Shown here in pieces: positions 20,963 through 30,910 of a DNA stretch of 64,000 nt. The DNA lies in NCBI GenBank assembly GCA_037833965.1, contig AP031356.1:19428501-19492500 (forward strand), in the 5' to 3' direction. How positions within the stretch are numbered: position 1 is the first letter of the stretch; each line of letters begins with the position of its first letter. A program made the translations under genes and the position numbers. This DNA is from Marchantia polymorpha subsp. ruderalis. Its lineage: Eukaryota; Streptophyta; Marchantiopsida; Marchantiales; Marchantiaceae. The notes beneath the pieces are model-generated. The model was not told the origin of the DNA, ran no database searches, and was given only the letters and a program-made list of their open reading frames with translations.

Positions 20963-23900
20963 ATGACCTTCGACCGGGCGGCGGAGAGCGTCCCATTCTT
21001 GAATTCGCGATTCCAATCTCTTGTGCGCGCTGCGCGCATCCATCTGCTGGCTGCGGAACACTCTCGACGTCGTCGCACAGGAGATTTCTTGTTGATTGAG
21101 GGTGAAGTGAGTGCGCGTGATTTGGAATTGAGAGCGATTAGAGTTTGCCGAGAGAGAAAGAAGCGCGGGCAGTGTGGAAGTAGAATGAGCGGGCGAGCGA
21201 ACCCCAGAAACGCAATGACGAGACCGAGCAGATTGCGGATGGTGCCACTTCGCCTGCCGCAGAACGGGCTGCGCGCTTTCGAGGAGCGCTTAATAGCAAG
21301 AAAGCTCGATTTCTTGCTATGGGGATGGAATTACATCTGTGCGAATATGGTGCGCGAGTGGCTAGAGCCACAGGGACCACCCTCGCGCGGATTGCGTCCG
21401 CATGTTGACCGGTGGACAGTCCAAGATTGGGCGCAGGCGTTGGGAAGATGTGCTGGCATGCCAGGGCATCTCCTTTTCGACAGTGAGAGCATCAAGGTGA
21501 CCAAGCAAGAAGAGGCGCAATTTGTGGAGCTGTTCAAGACCGGGAGGTCTACCAAGAATGGGTACAGGACCCGTGATTACAAGGATCGATTTCGCCGGAC
21601 TTTGTCCGCGGCGCTGATGCAATTACTGCAGCCGCACCGCGCCTGCTACATCACATTGTGGCAGGTCTCTTTTGTGGAGTGCGTCATCGAGGGAACTCCA
21701 ATTCACTGGGCGAGCATCCTGCACAGGGTGATGCGACAGCACGCGTTTGAGGAGAAGGGGGGAACTCTAAACCATCTTTCTCCTTTCCTCATCAATTTTT
21801 ATCGACAGCGGAATTGTTTGACAGCGGCGGAGCTTGAACATTTTCCGCCATTGTCCATCGACCATCCCGGGAAGTATGTGCGGGAGAACGAGGTCGACAC
21901 GGATGCAGAGGAGTCACCGACTTCTACCCCATCAAGACGGAGGGACGAAGGGAGACACACCCCTGCAGTGCGAGTGCCGCGGAAGCGGCGATGGAGGGAA
22001 GAGTCTGAAGAGGAGCAGCATCAAGAACCCTCTGCTCCCATTCGACCGCGGCCGCTGTGAGAGCCATACAGCCGGCCGAAGCAGAAGGCACGCAGACTGG
22101 TGTTGCCAGCTGACAGTGCAGACACGGCGACGATTGCGACGGAGATAGGAAGTGCGTCGCCAGAGAGGCGAGAGGAAGCGCGGACGACCGCAGGAGCGAC
22201 GGGCCACGCTGCAACCTCGTCGGGAGAGAGGCCGCCTACGGGCCAGGGGCCTCCGGAGTTACCACGTGCGATGCGGACAGATGTTCCGTTTGCGCACAGG
22301 CGAACCTCCGCGGACGGACGAGCCTCCGCGGACCGGCGAACACAAGTGGACGTGGATCTACGCTTACGCGTGGGAAGGAGCAGTCCGCCTGTGCACAGGC
22401 GCTCGCCTGTGCACAGGTCGCCTGTGCACAGGACACCTCCGCACGTGCCGCCTGTGCACAGGCAAGAATCACCCCCGTTCCAACGTAGGAAGGGGAAGGA
22501 GCCGGCGGAAGAACCGCCTACGAGACACCGGCCCTCGGGGCCAGACCCTCCGGCGCACCACGCGCCGCAATTCGCGCCTTCGGCGCCAGGGCCTTCGAGC
22601 AGAGGAGATACGAGCAGAGAGCGTGCGGAGGCCACACCATCGGCGGGAAGTCCGCCGATAGATGCGCCTTCGGCGGTAGGACCTATAGGCCAAGGAACAT
22701 CGGGCGTGCGGCCCCCGGCCATGTCGCCTTCGGCGATAGATGTCCGCGGCGCTACGCCTGCGGCGGACAAGGCGCCGGTAAATGCGCCTGCGCACGGGCC
22801 GGGCACAGCCCCCACGGACCGATCGAGGGAGCAGCAGACGGAGGAGCGGAGTGACTGTCCGCGGGATGAAATCTCGATGCGCGATGCGCAATCCAACCCC
22901 GCGCAGCCACCTTCCGCTCAATCGCCTTCGGCGACGAACGACGGCGACAGAGAGAATGCGGTAGGCAATCAACCAGCGAGCGACGGGGATGCCGCTCGGA
23001 TACATTCGCCTTCCGCCTTAGACATTTTGGCGACGAGCAGCGAGGCTGCAGCCGTGCCTTCGCAGGCAGCACACGTCGAGGACGTGCAGCCCCACTCGGG
23101 GCAGTCGCCGACACAATCAATGGCGACTGAAATTCTCCACTCGGATGATGACGACGGAGGCTCCACGGAAGAAATGTCAGGAGCAGAAGACACCGAGGAG
23201 GAGGAGGAGGAAATTGTTGGAGCGCCGGCGGCGGCGCTCTCTGAGCAGGTGATTCCGTTGCTGCGGTACTTGGATCGCAAGGTCGATAAATACGCCGACC
23301 CACTCCAGCCGGGATCTTACATCGAGTTAGTGCGCAGGCGGACTCGCACTAAAGTCCACACCAGCAAGCTATTAGCTAGAGTGGACCAGGAGTTGAGGGA
23401 CTTGAAGGAGAAGCATGAGTGCTTGTGGGGACAGTACAAGCTTAATCAGAAATTCTACAAGCACTCCGAGAAGATGAAGGATGAGAAACTGGGCGAGCTC
23501 ACCAAGGAGCAGGTGAAGGTCAAGGAAGCACTCGATTCTGAGCAGGCCCAGAATCGGATTTTGTCAGAGGAGCTCGTGCGACAGACGCGGTTGTTGGAAC
23601 AATGTCAGCTCGCACGGCAGGCGGATGAAGAATTAATCCGCAGTTTGCAGTCAGAGTGTGGCGAATTGAGAGCGCAAAGTGCTGAAGCCGAATCGCAATT
23701 AGTGACGATTGAAGAGGATCGCAGGAAGGAGGCGGATCGCACGAAGGTGGAGACGGCGAGGCGAGTCGCCCACTGTCTCAAGGGCTACGCCCACTGGGAA
23801 GTGAAGGCGCAGGAGAAACTCACACTGCGTGAGTTTGAATTGCGCGCAGCCGGGTTGTTGTCAGGCGACAGTAGGAGTCGGCGGAAGGTAGCGAAGAAGC

Positions 23901-24100
23901 TCGAGGCCTTTCTGTCGAAGGCACAGGATACCATGTCCGCCCTCGAGGGGGAGGTGTCCGCGGCGTTGCAGAGGTTGGGACTGCGTAGTCGAGCGGAAGA
24001 GTGGCAGGGTAGGGAGTTAGTGCGCGGCAGTCGGCCGCGCAGGAGACGTAGTACAGGTTCCGCGGAGTGTAGTGTAGCGTGGTTCCGTGCAGGCGTGTAG
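20963..24100 (+). pseudogene. LTR-encoded ORF with one TGA (5' LTR copy)
   Basis: Homologous to the intact ORF at 15023-18145 along its whole length. A TGA at 22058-22060 replaces the TGC (Cys) of the intact copy after RPRPL, splitting it into 365 codons (N-terminal domain plus NLS-like motif) and a downstream open part of over 660 codons. The same stop is in the 3' LTR (33245-33247), so it was already in the RNA that gave rise to this insertion. The N-terminal fragment could still be made as a domain on its own. Confidence 0.9.
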
Positions 24101-24136
24101 CGTAGTGCAGTGTAGTGCTAGGTAGGACTTAGAAGG

Positions 24137-24145
24137 TATAAAATA
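24137..24145 (+). promoter_or_regulatory. TATA box of the gag-pol promoter
   Basis: TATAAAATA 36 bp after the LTR-ORF stop. Transcription would start about 25-35 bp downstream, near 24170, making U3 about 4.45 kb and R plus U5 about 0.94 kb. Confidence 0.7.
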
Positions 24146-24290
24146 GTTCCAGGCGTTTTGCCTGGGGTTCTTTCCCATCAGAAGTGCAGATCAGGAACCC
24201 ATTTCCTTTGCGTGTTTGTGTCCTTGAGTTCTGTCACCACGCACGAGGAGTTACATCTTAGCGTTCCGCATTTTGTAGCTGAAGGCCTTC

Positions 24291-25010
24291 GGCCGAATGT
24301 TCAGAGCTAGTACATTGGTTAGAGACTTGAGTAGTTTGGATCTGCACCTGCGGGTGACTGCCGATGCTCAGAGCCAGTGACTAGTCAGATACTTGAACAG
24401 TTTCGCCCCTACACCTTCGAGTGTTTCTTTCTGATTGTACTCCTTGGGATTTTTCCCCTGAATGCCAAAGTGAAGTTTTGCTACTTCGTGTAAGCCTTGG
24501 TTGTAAATTCAGGTTACGCTGCAGCAGGTGCTTTGAGGGTAACCCCTGTAGTATTTCTGGGAATGACAAGTGCCTGAGAATTCAAACTCTTCAATAGACT
24601 GTTGTTGTGTTACTGGAATGTTTCTCCGTGAGTCCTTCAGTGCGGACCTGTGTTCTCTGCGCGTTTTGTGAGTTGAGAGTGTTGTTCACCGCGTAGGAGT
24701 GACTTCGATCCGAAGTAGGCAGTCCAAACCGGGTTTCCTACACTAGCAGCAAGCTAGTGGAAGTGTTGTAAAAGCCGGAGTTGGAAGTCACTGCCCGCAG
24801 CTTTGCCGAGTGTGCTCGCGAGAGACTTTCCCCCTGAAATCTTGAAGTAGAGGTCCTAACGGATCTCTGGGTTGTGTTTCTGTAGTTTCAGGTGTGTGTG
24901 TGTGTGTGTTACGCTGCACTGTGCGACCTCCGAGTGCGCTCCGAGTGGACACTTGCAGTATTTCTGGGAGTGACAGTCGCCTGAGAATTCAAACTCCTCA
25001 ATAGTCTGTT
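24291..25010 (+). repeat. Degenerate tandem repeats that make up R/U5
   Basis: Two levels of repetition. Units of about 68 bp at 24291-24358 and 24359-24426 share the pattern GCCGA-TG-TCAGAGC-AGT...ACTTGA-AGTTT. A larger unit recurs about 407 bp apart: 24548-24600 and 24956-25010 share AGTATTTCTGGGA-TGACA, GCCTGAGAATTCAAACTC and TCAATAG. Both large units are preceded by a GTTACGCTGCA block and a TCCCCCTGAA-like block. A (TG)n tract lies at about 24893-24909. The same organisation is seen in every copy in the window, including the distant ones. Confidence 0.75.
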
Positions 25011-25129
25011 AAAACGTGACACTTTGTACCCTGTGTGTTCCTCTGTCCCTGTGGGTTCGACCTTTCTACCACTATATTGCAGTTTTAGCCTTTAGTGGGT
25101 TATTACATAAGAAGCCGACAACTTCTTTT

Positions 25130-25147
25130 TGGCGCCGCTGCCGGGGA
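25130..25147 (+). other. Primer binding site, tRNA-Asp type
   Basis: TGGCGCCGCTGCCGGGGA, as in the - element. The 22-nt spacer after the LTR (25108-25129) contains AAGAAG...CTTCTT, which can pair as a short hairpin and bring the PBS next to the U5 end. Confidence 0.85.
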
Positions 25148-25193
25148 CAGTTGCGTCAACACCGGGGTTTTTACGAGCAGCCATGCTCGGTGA

Positions 25194-28025
25194 ATGTCGA
25201 CTGGGGCTGGTGGGAGCAACCTAAGTGCTAGAGCTGTCCGCAAGTTCCGACGAGATTCAGAGAAGGCCGTGGAAGAGACACGGCGTCAAAACAAGAAAAC
25301 ACCAAAAAGAGTACCTAAGCCTAGTTCGGCCGACATCCTTGGAGAACCTACCCCCGACGACTCGGAACCAAACTTGGTGCTTACAGTTCTACTAGATATT
25401 CCTTGCACGGACCCGCCTAGTGAAGTAGAACCGACCGCCCGAGAACCGTCGACAGACACACCGATGGCGGACGGACAAGCCAATGTGCGGCTACCTCAGC
25501 CAATTACTAAACATTCCTACCCGAAGTACAAAGGGAGTGGGGATGACGACGATGCAGATTCATACATCAAGTTATTCGAGTCGGTGTCTATTGCCAATCG
25601 CGAGATCGCAGACGACGACCGACTAAGGATCTTTCCAAGCCTTCTGCGGAAGAAAGCGAGGAGTTGGTACAATCACGAGAGCATCGATCCGACTGGGTTG
25701 ACAACATGGGCCCAGCTGAAGGAGAAGTTCCTTCGCCGCTTCCGCGAGCTCGGCTACGACAGCCGGGTTTTGACAAAGTTACGTAATTTGCAGCGAGAGA
25801 AGAAGGAGAGTCTGCGTGACTACACTGAGAGATTTCTGGACCTCCTCGACAGAATACCGAAAACAGGACCAGGGTCCCCTTTCTCGGTACAACAAGCTGT
25901 GGATTGGTACGTGACCGGTTTAACTCGGGAGATGGAGACTTTTTGCCGACGCAGCAAGTGCGACACTATTGAGGATGTGATTGCATCGGCAGAAGCCTTC
26001 GAAACTTCCAATCTCAACCGAAGAGGGAGAGAGAGACGGGGGTCGAAGGAACGAAAACCGAAGGGAGCGCGAAGACGACGTAGAGGTACAACTCCGTCAT
26101 CGGAGGAATCGTCTTCGGACGAGAACCGTTCTTCATCCGAAGAAGAGGAAACCTCATCGTCGGACGAGGAGAAGAAGAGGAAGAAGCATGGGTCAGCAAA
26201 GAAAAAGGGCATCCGACGAGTGACTACGGACAGAGCGCCGGGAGATATAGCTTCGAAGATGGAGACCCTTGTGAAGGACTTCGCCGATCTCAAGGTTCAA
26301 GTGGTAGGCGGGCATGATCGCAGAAAATCACCCGGGAGAGTGCGAGCGAACTTATGGTGTACTACGTGCGGGGCGGTGGGACATGCAAACATCGAGTGCC
26401 TTACCACCCGTCCGTCATATCCAGTCAACGCAGTAGAGTGGGCGCAACCGTACTATGGAGAGCACCCTCAGTACTATGGAGAGGCTAGCGAAGAGACAGC
26501 CTACGCCGTCCAGTCGGTGCCTACCCCTCCTGCAGTTTCAGCAATGCAAGTCCCACGATATATTCCGGTGGATCGGGCCACTACGGTACCTGTGAGGCGG
26601 AGAGCACCTCCAGGGACGTTTGACCCACCGCCACCGCGAGCTTGTTATAATTGCGGGGAAGTTGGGCACTTCTCACCGCAGTGTCCCCATCCAAAAAGGC
26701 GAAACGATTATGCTCCGACATGTAGTAATTGCAAGAAGGTCGGGCACACTGCGCCAGAGTGTGATCAGCCACCAGTCCCTCGGCCAGCGGTACGATTTGT
26801 GAACACTCCTGCCAAGGAGGACGTCCAAGTTAACCAGGTCGAAGTAGGTTCAGACGGGGATGGCGAAGACGAAGAATGGCCGGCTGAAGAGGTTATGTGC
26901 GCACGGGTCGAAACTCGTAGTTCCAAGAAATCGAAGGAGCAAGAGCGTGACACTCGCAAGCACGAACGGAGAACCGACGACCGGACGGGAAAAGGAAAGG
27001 AGAAGACATCCAGCAAGTCCGACTTGCGACCCGCTCGGAAGTCTTCGGCTACGCGAGAAACACCAGCAATGCGCCCCCAGACGGCAGTCGAGGACGAGCC
27101 AGTGCGCCTACTGAAACGGGACTATGCTCCGGATATCCGCAACGAGGTAGCCAACCTGTTGAAGGAAGCGATCCGCACGCAAAAGGACCCACCGCGGCCA
27201 GACTTGACATCCTCCCTTGGAGCGAAGTTGGCAACCACCGTGGAACCTCGCAGAGCGTCGCCGACCCCGACGACCCAACGCGCCCACTATGACTTGGTTG
27301 AAGATCTCGGGAGTCGAAAAGTGAACATCACGTTCAAGCAGCTCTTGGAGGACAATAAGACGTATCGGAGAATGTTGATGCTTTCGCTACGGCATCCGCG
27401 GAAGCCGCGCGCATCCACATCCTCTCAAGTATATCAAGTGGAGAGCGAAGACCAAGGGCCACCTGAGATCGATGTGGAGATAGCAGGATGTTGTGTACGC
27501 AGAGTGCCAATCGACTCTGGATCAGGAGTCAACATAATGACGGAGGATACAGCGAGAGCCTTGGGGTTCAGTCAATACGAACCCTCGAAGCGGGTGTTGA
27601 GATTAGCGGATCAGACGCGGAGAATGCCTGCAGGTATGCTGCGCAATGTCAAGACAACCATCGGGGGTGCGGACTTTCGGTTGACGTATATCATCCTTCA
27701 ACCGATGATGAAGCAGGGCTATGACGTTCTGCTCGGGCGACCATGGCTATATGGTGCACAAGTCAGATGTGATTGGCGAAGACATCGCCTTAAGTTTCCT
27801 CATCCTTCGGAACCGACCAAAACCATTACGGTGCCCTGGAATAGGGTCAGGCACGAAGGAGAGACCCCATCGACAAGTGCAGGTTACACATCGGGCGAGG
27901 ACAGTGAGTCGACCGCGCGATCGGATTCCAGTGGTACCGAATCCGATTACTTCGTGGGATTCGTTGCCTGCTGTTCGGTGGGAGAAGAAGAAGAGCCGGA
28001 AGCTATTCAGCCGGAAGACGAATAG
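25194..28025 (+). CDS. Gag-protease polyprotein, 943 aa
   Basis: Intact and nearly identical to 11096-13927. Gag domain around residues 110-260; zinc knuckles CTTCGAVGHANIEC, CYNCGEVGHFSPQC and CSNCKKVGHTAPEC; protease motif DSGSGVN at about 774, followed by the conserved YDVLLGRPWL. A short upstream ORF (25183-25224, 13 codons) starts 11 nt earlier in another frame and overlaps the gag start, so leaky scanning or reinitiation would be needed; it is conserved in the - element. Ends in UAG inside a readthrough context. Confidence 0.96.
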   Translation: MSTGAGGSNLSARAVRKFRRDSEKAVEETRRQNKKTPKRVPKPSSADILGEPTPDDSEPNLVLTVLLDIPCTDPPSEVEPTAREPSTDTPMADGQANVRLPQPITKHSYPKYKGSGDDDDADSYIKLFESVSIANREIADDDRLRIFPSLLRKKARSWYNHESIDPTGLTTWAQLKEKFLRRFRELGYDSRVLTKLRNLQREKKESLRDYTERFLDLLDRIPKTGPGSPFSVQQAVDWYVTGLTREMETFCRRSKCDTIEDVIASAEAFETSNLNRRGRERRGSKERKPKGARRRRRGTTPSSEESSSDENRSSSEEEETSSSDEEKKRKKHGSAKKKGIRRVTTDRAPGDIASKMETLVKDFADLKVQVVGGHDRRKSPGRVRANLWCTTCGAVGHANIECLTTRPSYPVNAVEWAQPYYGEHPQYYGEASEETAYAVQSVPTPPAVSAMQVPRYIPVDRATTVPVRRRAPPGTFDPPPPRACYNCGEVGHFSPQCPHPKRRNDYAPTCSNCKKVGHTAPECDQPPVPRPAVRFVNTPAKEDVQVNQVEVGSDGDGEDEEWPAEEVMCARVETRSSKKSKEQERDTRKHERRTDDRTGKGKEKTSSKSDLRPARKSSATRETPAMRPQTAVEDEPVRLLKRDYAPDIRNEVANLLKEAIRTQKDPPRPDLTSSLGAKLATTVEPRRASPTPTTQRAHYDLVEDLGSRKVNITFKQLLEDNKTYRRMLMLSLRHPRKPRASTSSQVYQVESEDQGPPEIDVEIAGCCVRRVPIDSGSGVNIMTEDTARALGFSQYEPSKRVLRLADQTRRMPAGMLRNVKTTIGGADFRLTYIILQPMMKQGYDVLLGRPWLYGAQVRCDWRRHRLKFPHPSEPTKTITVPWNRVRHEGETPSTSAGYTSGEDSESTARSDSSGTESDYFVGFVACCSVGEEEEPEAIQPEDE

Positions 28026-28031
28026 CAATTA
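28023..28031 (+). promoter_or_regulatory. Stop-codon readthrough signal UAG-CAA-UUA
   Basis: TAG at 28023-28025 followed by CAATTA. Codons after the stop stay in the gag frame and run into pol (first ATG of the pol frame at 28035). Same sequence in the - element, which has otherwise accumulated changes. Confidence 0.8.
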
Positions 28032-28034
28032 ACT

Positions 28035-30866
28035 GTGGGACTGGGAAGGAGTGAGACGAGTCACACTGAGGGCATTGTCGACCCTAGTGACTGTCACGAA
28101 GTACAACTCAGTCCCGGCAAGTGCTTGAAGGTATCAAGCGCAGTGAGAGGAGACGAGCTAAGGAAAGTACAGGCCTTCCTTAGCCATTATGTCGACGTTT
28201 TCGCCTGGAAGATCGAAGACATGAAGGGGATACCTGCACGGTATGGGGAACACCGTATCGATTTACTGGACGACTCAGTACCCATACGACAGCGCCAGTA
28301 TCGCCTCAACCCAAAGTACTCCTTGCTAGTGAAAGAGGAGATAGATAAGTACTTGAGCGCTGGTATTATTTACCCTGTGCTCAGCAGTGAGTGGGTGTCG
28401 CCGATTGTTATCGTACCCAAGAAGTTGACGGGTAAGATACGAGTGTGTCAGGATTTCCGGAAGTTGAATGCAGCAACACGCAAGGATCATCATCCGTTAC
28501 CATTCACGGATGCCATTCTAGACCATGTCGCAGGACATGAATGTTATAGCTTCCTGGATGGGTTCTCAGGTTACAATCAGGTGTCTATCCGTGAACAGGA
28601 CAAGGATAAAACTACGTTCACAACCGACTGGGGAACTTACGCATACCACAAGATGCCCTTCGGTCTATGCAACGCGCCTGCCACCTTTCAACGGATGATG
28701 ACCAATATCTTTCAGGAACAACTGAGGAAGTTCCTGGAGATATTCATAGATGACTTCTGTGTCTTTGGGAAGCGGTCTGAACACCTAAGTCACTTGAAGC
28801 AGACCTTCGATAAATGTAGAGAGAGCAGTTTATCACTGCATCCCGAGAAGTGCTTTTTCTTTATGACTAGTGGGATCTTGTTGGGTCATCGGGTCTCGGC
28901 AGACGGCATTGCGGTGGACATCGAGAAGGTCAAGGTTATACTCGAGCTTGAGCCACCCACGAATCTAAGAGAGCTGCGAGCATTCCTGGGTCATGTGGGC
29001 TACTACCAAAGATTTATACACATGTATGCAATACTGGCGGCGGACCTGACCAAGTTGTTGAAGAAGGACGAGCCTTATGCTTGGGGTGCGAACCAGCAGT
29101 CAGCATTTGAGGCTCTAAAAGCAAAACTCACGACTGCTCCCGTACTAAGGAGTCCAGACTGGAATCGACCATTCCATGTTTACGTTGACACCTCGGCATT
29201 CGCCATCGGTGTAGTACTGAGTCAAAAGGATGACAACAAAAAGGACTACCCGATCTACTTCGCGAGCCGACAGCTGTCTCTAGCAGAGCGGAAGTACACC
29301 ACGACGGAGAGAGAAGCGTTGGGGATGGTGTACTCCTGTAAAAAGTTCCGTCACTACCTAATCTGCTACGAGTTTGTGTTCCATGTGGACCACTACGCAT
29401 TGCAACACCTAGTCAAGAAAGCCGACCTATCCGGTCGAATCGCCAGGTGGGTGTTGTTACTACAAGAGTTCACCTACACAGTCTAGACCAGAAAAGGGGT
29501 GCACCACGAAAATGCGGATTACTTGTCCCGATTATGGACCCAGCCCACAGAGGAGGAATTAGTGGACGATTTTCCAGATGAAGAGTTATTTCAGTTGTCT
29601 GCAGGACATGAGTCCCGCTATGCCGACCTGTATCGATATCTGCTAACCCTCCAGTGCCCCGAAGGCATGGATTTGGAACAGCGAACTGTCTTTATTCATA
29701 AGGCAGGCCCGTACCAACTCCAGCAGGGGGTTTTGTTTAAGAAGATGGCGGATGAGCGCTTATGCAGATGCCTGGAGGAATCAGAGGTACCAAGAATAGT
29801 CAGTGCGATGCATACAGAGGAGGCGGGTGGACACTATGCCACCAGGAACACGGTCACAAAGATCCTAAATGCGGGGTATTGGTGGCCGACCATGTTTAAG
29901 GATGTTCTCGATTACATCCGCAAGTGCGACAGTTGCCAGAGGACGGGGAGACCGACGCCTACAACACGCTGGCCCCTGACTCCCATCATGCCTCTAGCAC
30001 CTTTCGAAAAGTGGGGTATTGACTTTGTAGGGCCGATACAACCAGTGACTAGAAGTACACGAAGGCGCTACATTCTGGTAGCAACGGACTATGCCACCAA
30101 AATGGTAGAGGCCAGAGCCACCAGAAAGGATGATGCTGCCACAGTGGCAGCATTCTTGTTTGAGTCGATCATCACACGCTACGGATGTCCCTTAGAGCTA
30201 GTCAGCGACCGGGGCACGCATTTTCTGAATCAGATCATCGAAGATCTGACACGGTACTTCCACATCAAGCACCGGAAGACTACTCCATACAATCCCAAGG
30301 CAAATGGACTGACGGAGAAGTCCAATGGTCTGCTGTGTAAAATACTACTCAAGGTCACGGTGAATCACGCTCACGACTGGGATACGAAGCTAGCAGCCGC
30401 ACTATGGGCGTACCGCACAGCTGAGAAGATCACGACCAAACAGACACCATACTTTCTGGTGTATGGGCAACACCCGATCCTCCCGATCGAATTTGAAGTA
30501 CCTACCCAACGAACGTTGGATTTGCAGAGGATGGGCGTAGAGGAGAGTCAGCTCTACAGGCTACAGGAGGTCACGCTGCTGGATGAGAGGAGAAGAGACG
30601 CCGAAGATCGCACCAGGAAAATCCAGCTCCGTCGGAAGGAGAGATACGATAAAAAGATCAAACCAGTACTACTGCAGGCGGGTGACTTGGCATTGCTCTA
30701 CGACAGCAGGCATGCCAGATTCCCAGGCAAACTGCACCTAAGGTGGATGGGACCTTACAGGGTTGTCGAAGTCTTCCCGAATGGATCCATCCAACTTGCG
30801 GACCTGGCCGGCGATTTGTTAGGCACCCGAGTGAACGGGTGGCGGTTGAAGAAATACCACATGTGA
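28035..30866 (+). pseudogene. pol (RT-RNase H-integrase) of + element, one in-frame stop
   Basis: Same frame as gag. Reverse transcriptase: YSFLDGFSGYNQ near residue 171 and the FIDDF catalytic box near 237. RNase H begins with YVDTSAF near 382. A TAG at 29484-29486 replaces the CAG (Gln) of the - element just before the NADYLSRL end of RNase H. Integrase (29499-30866) keeps HHCC (about 29809-29940), DDE residues near 30020, 30205 and 30314, and the GPY/F-like C-terminus. Integrase ends at 30866, 37 bp before the 3' LTR. No chromodomain and no separate env-like ORF follows; the LTR ORF takes that position. Confidence 0.94.
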
Positions 30867-30910
30867 GTGTTCGCGTGGGCGCTCACAATTGAGGAGGGGG
30901 GCATGTGGTA
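30855..30910 (+). other. Nested inverted repeats around the polypurine tract
   Basis: TACCACATG at 30855-30863 (the last integrase codons) is the reverse complement of CATGTGGTA at 30902-30910 (PPT end and first LTR bases). Inside it, 30864-30887 is an imperfect palindrome GTGAGYG...CGCTCAC, pairing fully if G-U is allowed. Present in both elements. Confidence 0.65.
30891..30903 (+). other. Polypurine tract of the + strand element
   Basis: GAGGAGGGGGGCA immediately before the TGTGGTACC start of the 3' LTR. Confidence 0.9.

Larger units (their letters stand above)
19717..25107 (+). repeat. 5' LTR of the + strand element (5391 bp)
   Basis: Starts TGTGGTACCCC and ends GGTTATTACA. 19717-20962 is noncoding U3 with about six CCTGTGCACAGG or CCTGCGCACAGG palindromes and many CGCCTTCGGCG-type hairpins; 20963-24100 is the LTR ORF; TATA at 24137; R/U5 to 25107. 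Identical in length to the 3' LTR. Confidence 0.96.

Noticed and set aside
22021..22896. 291-codon antisense ORF across the LTR ORF
   Set aside because: Shadow of the sense ORF in GC-rich, proline-rich coding DNA; composition is Gly/Ala/Ser-rich and no motif is present.
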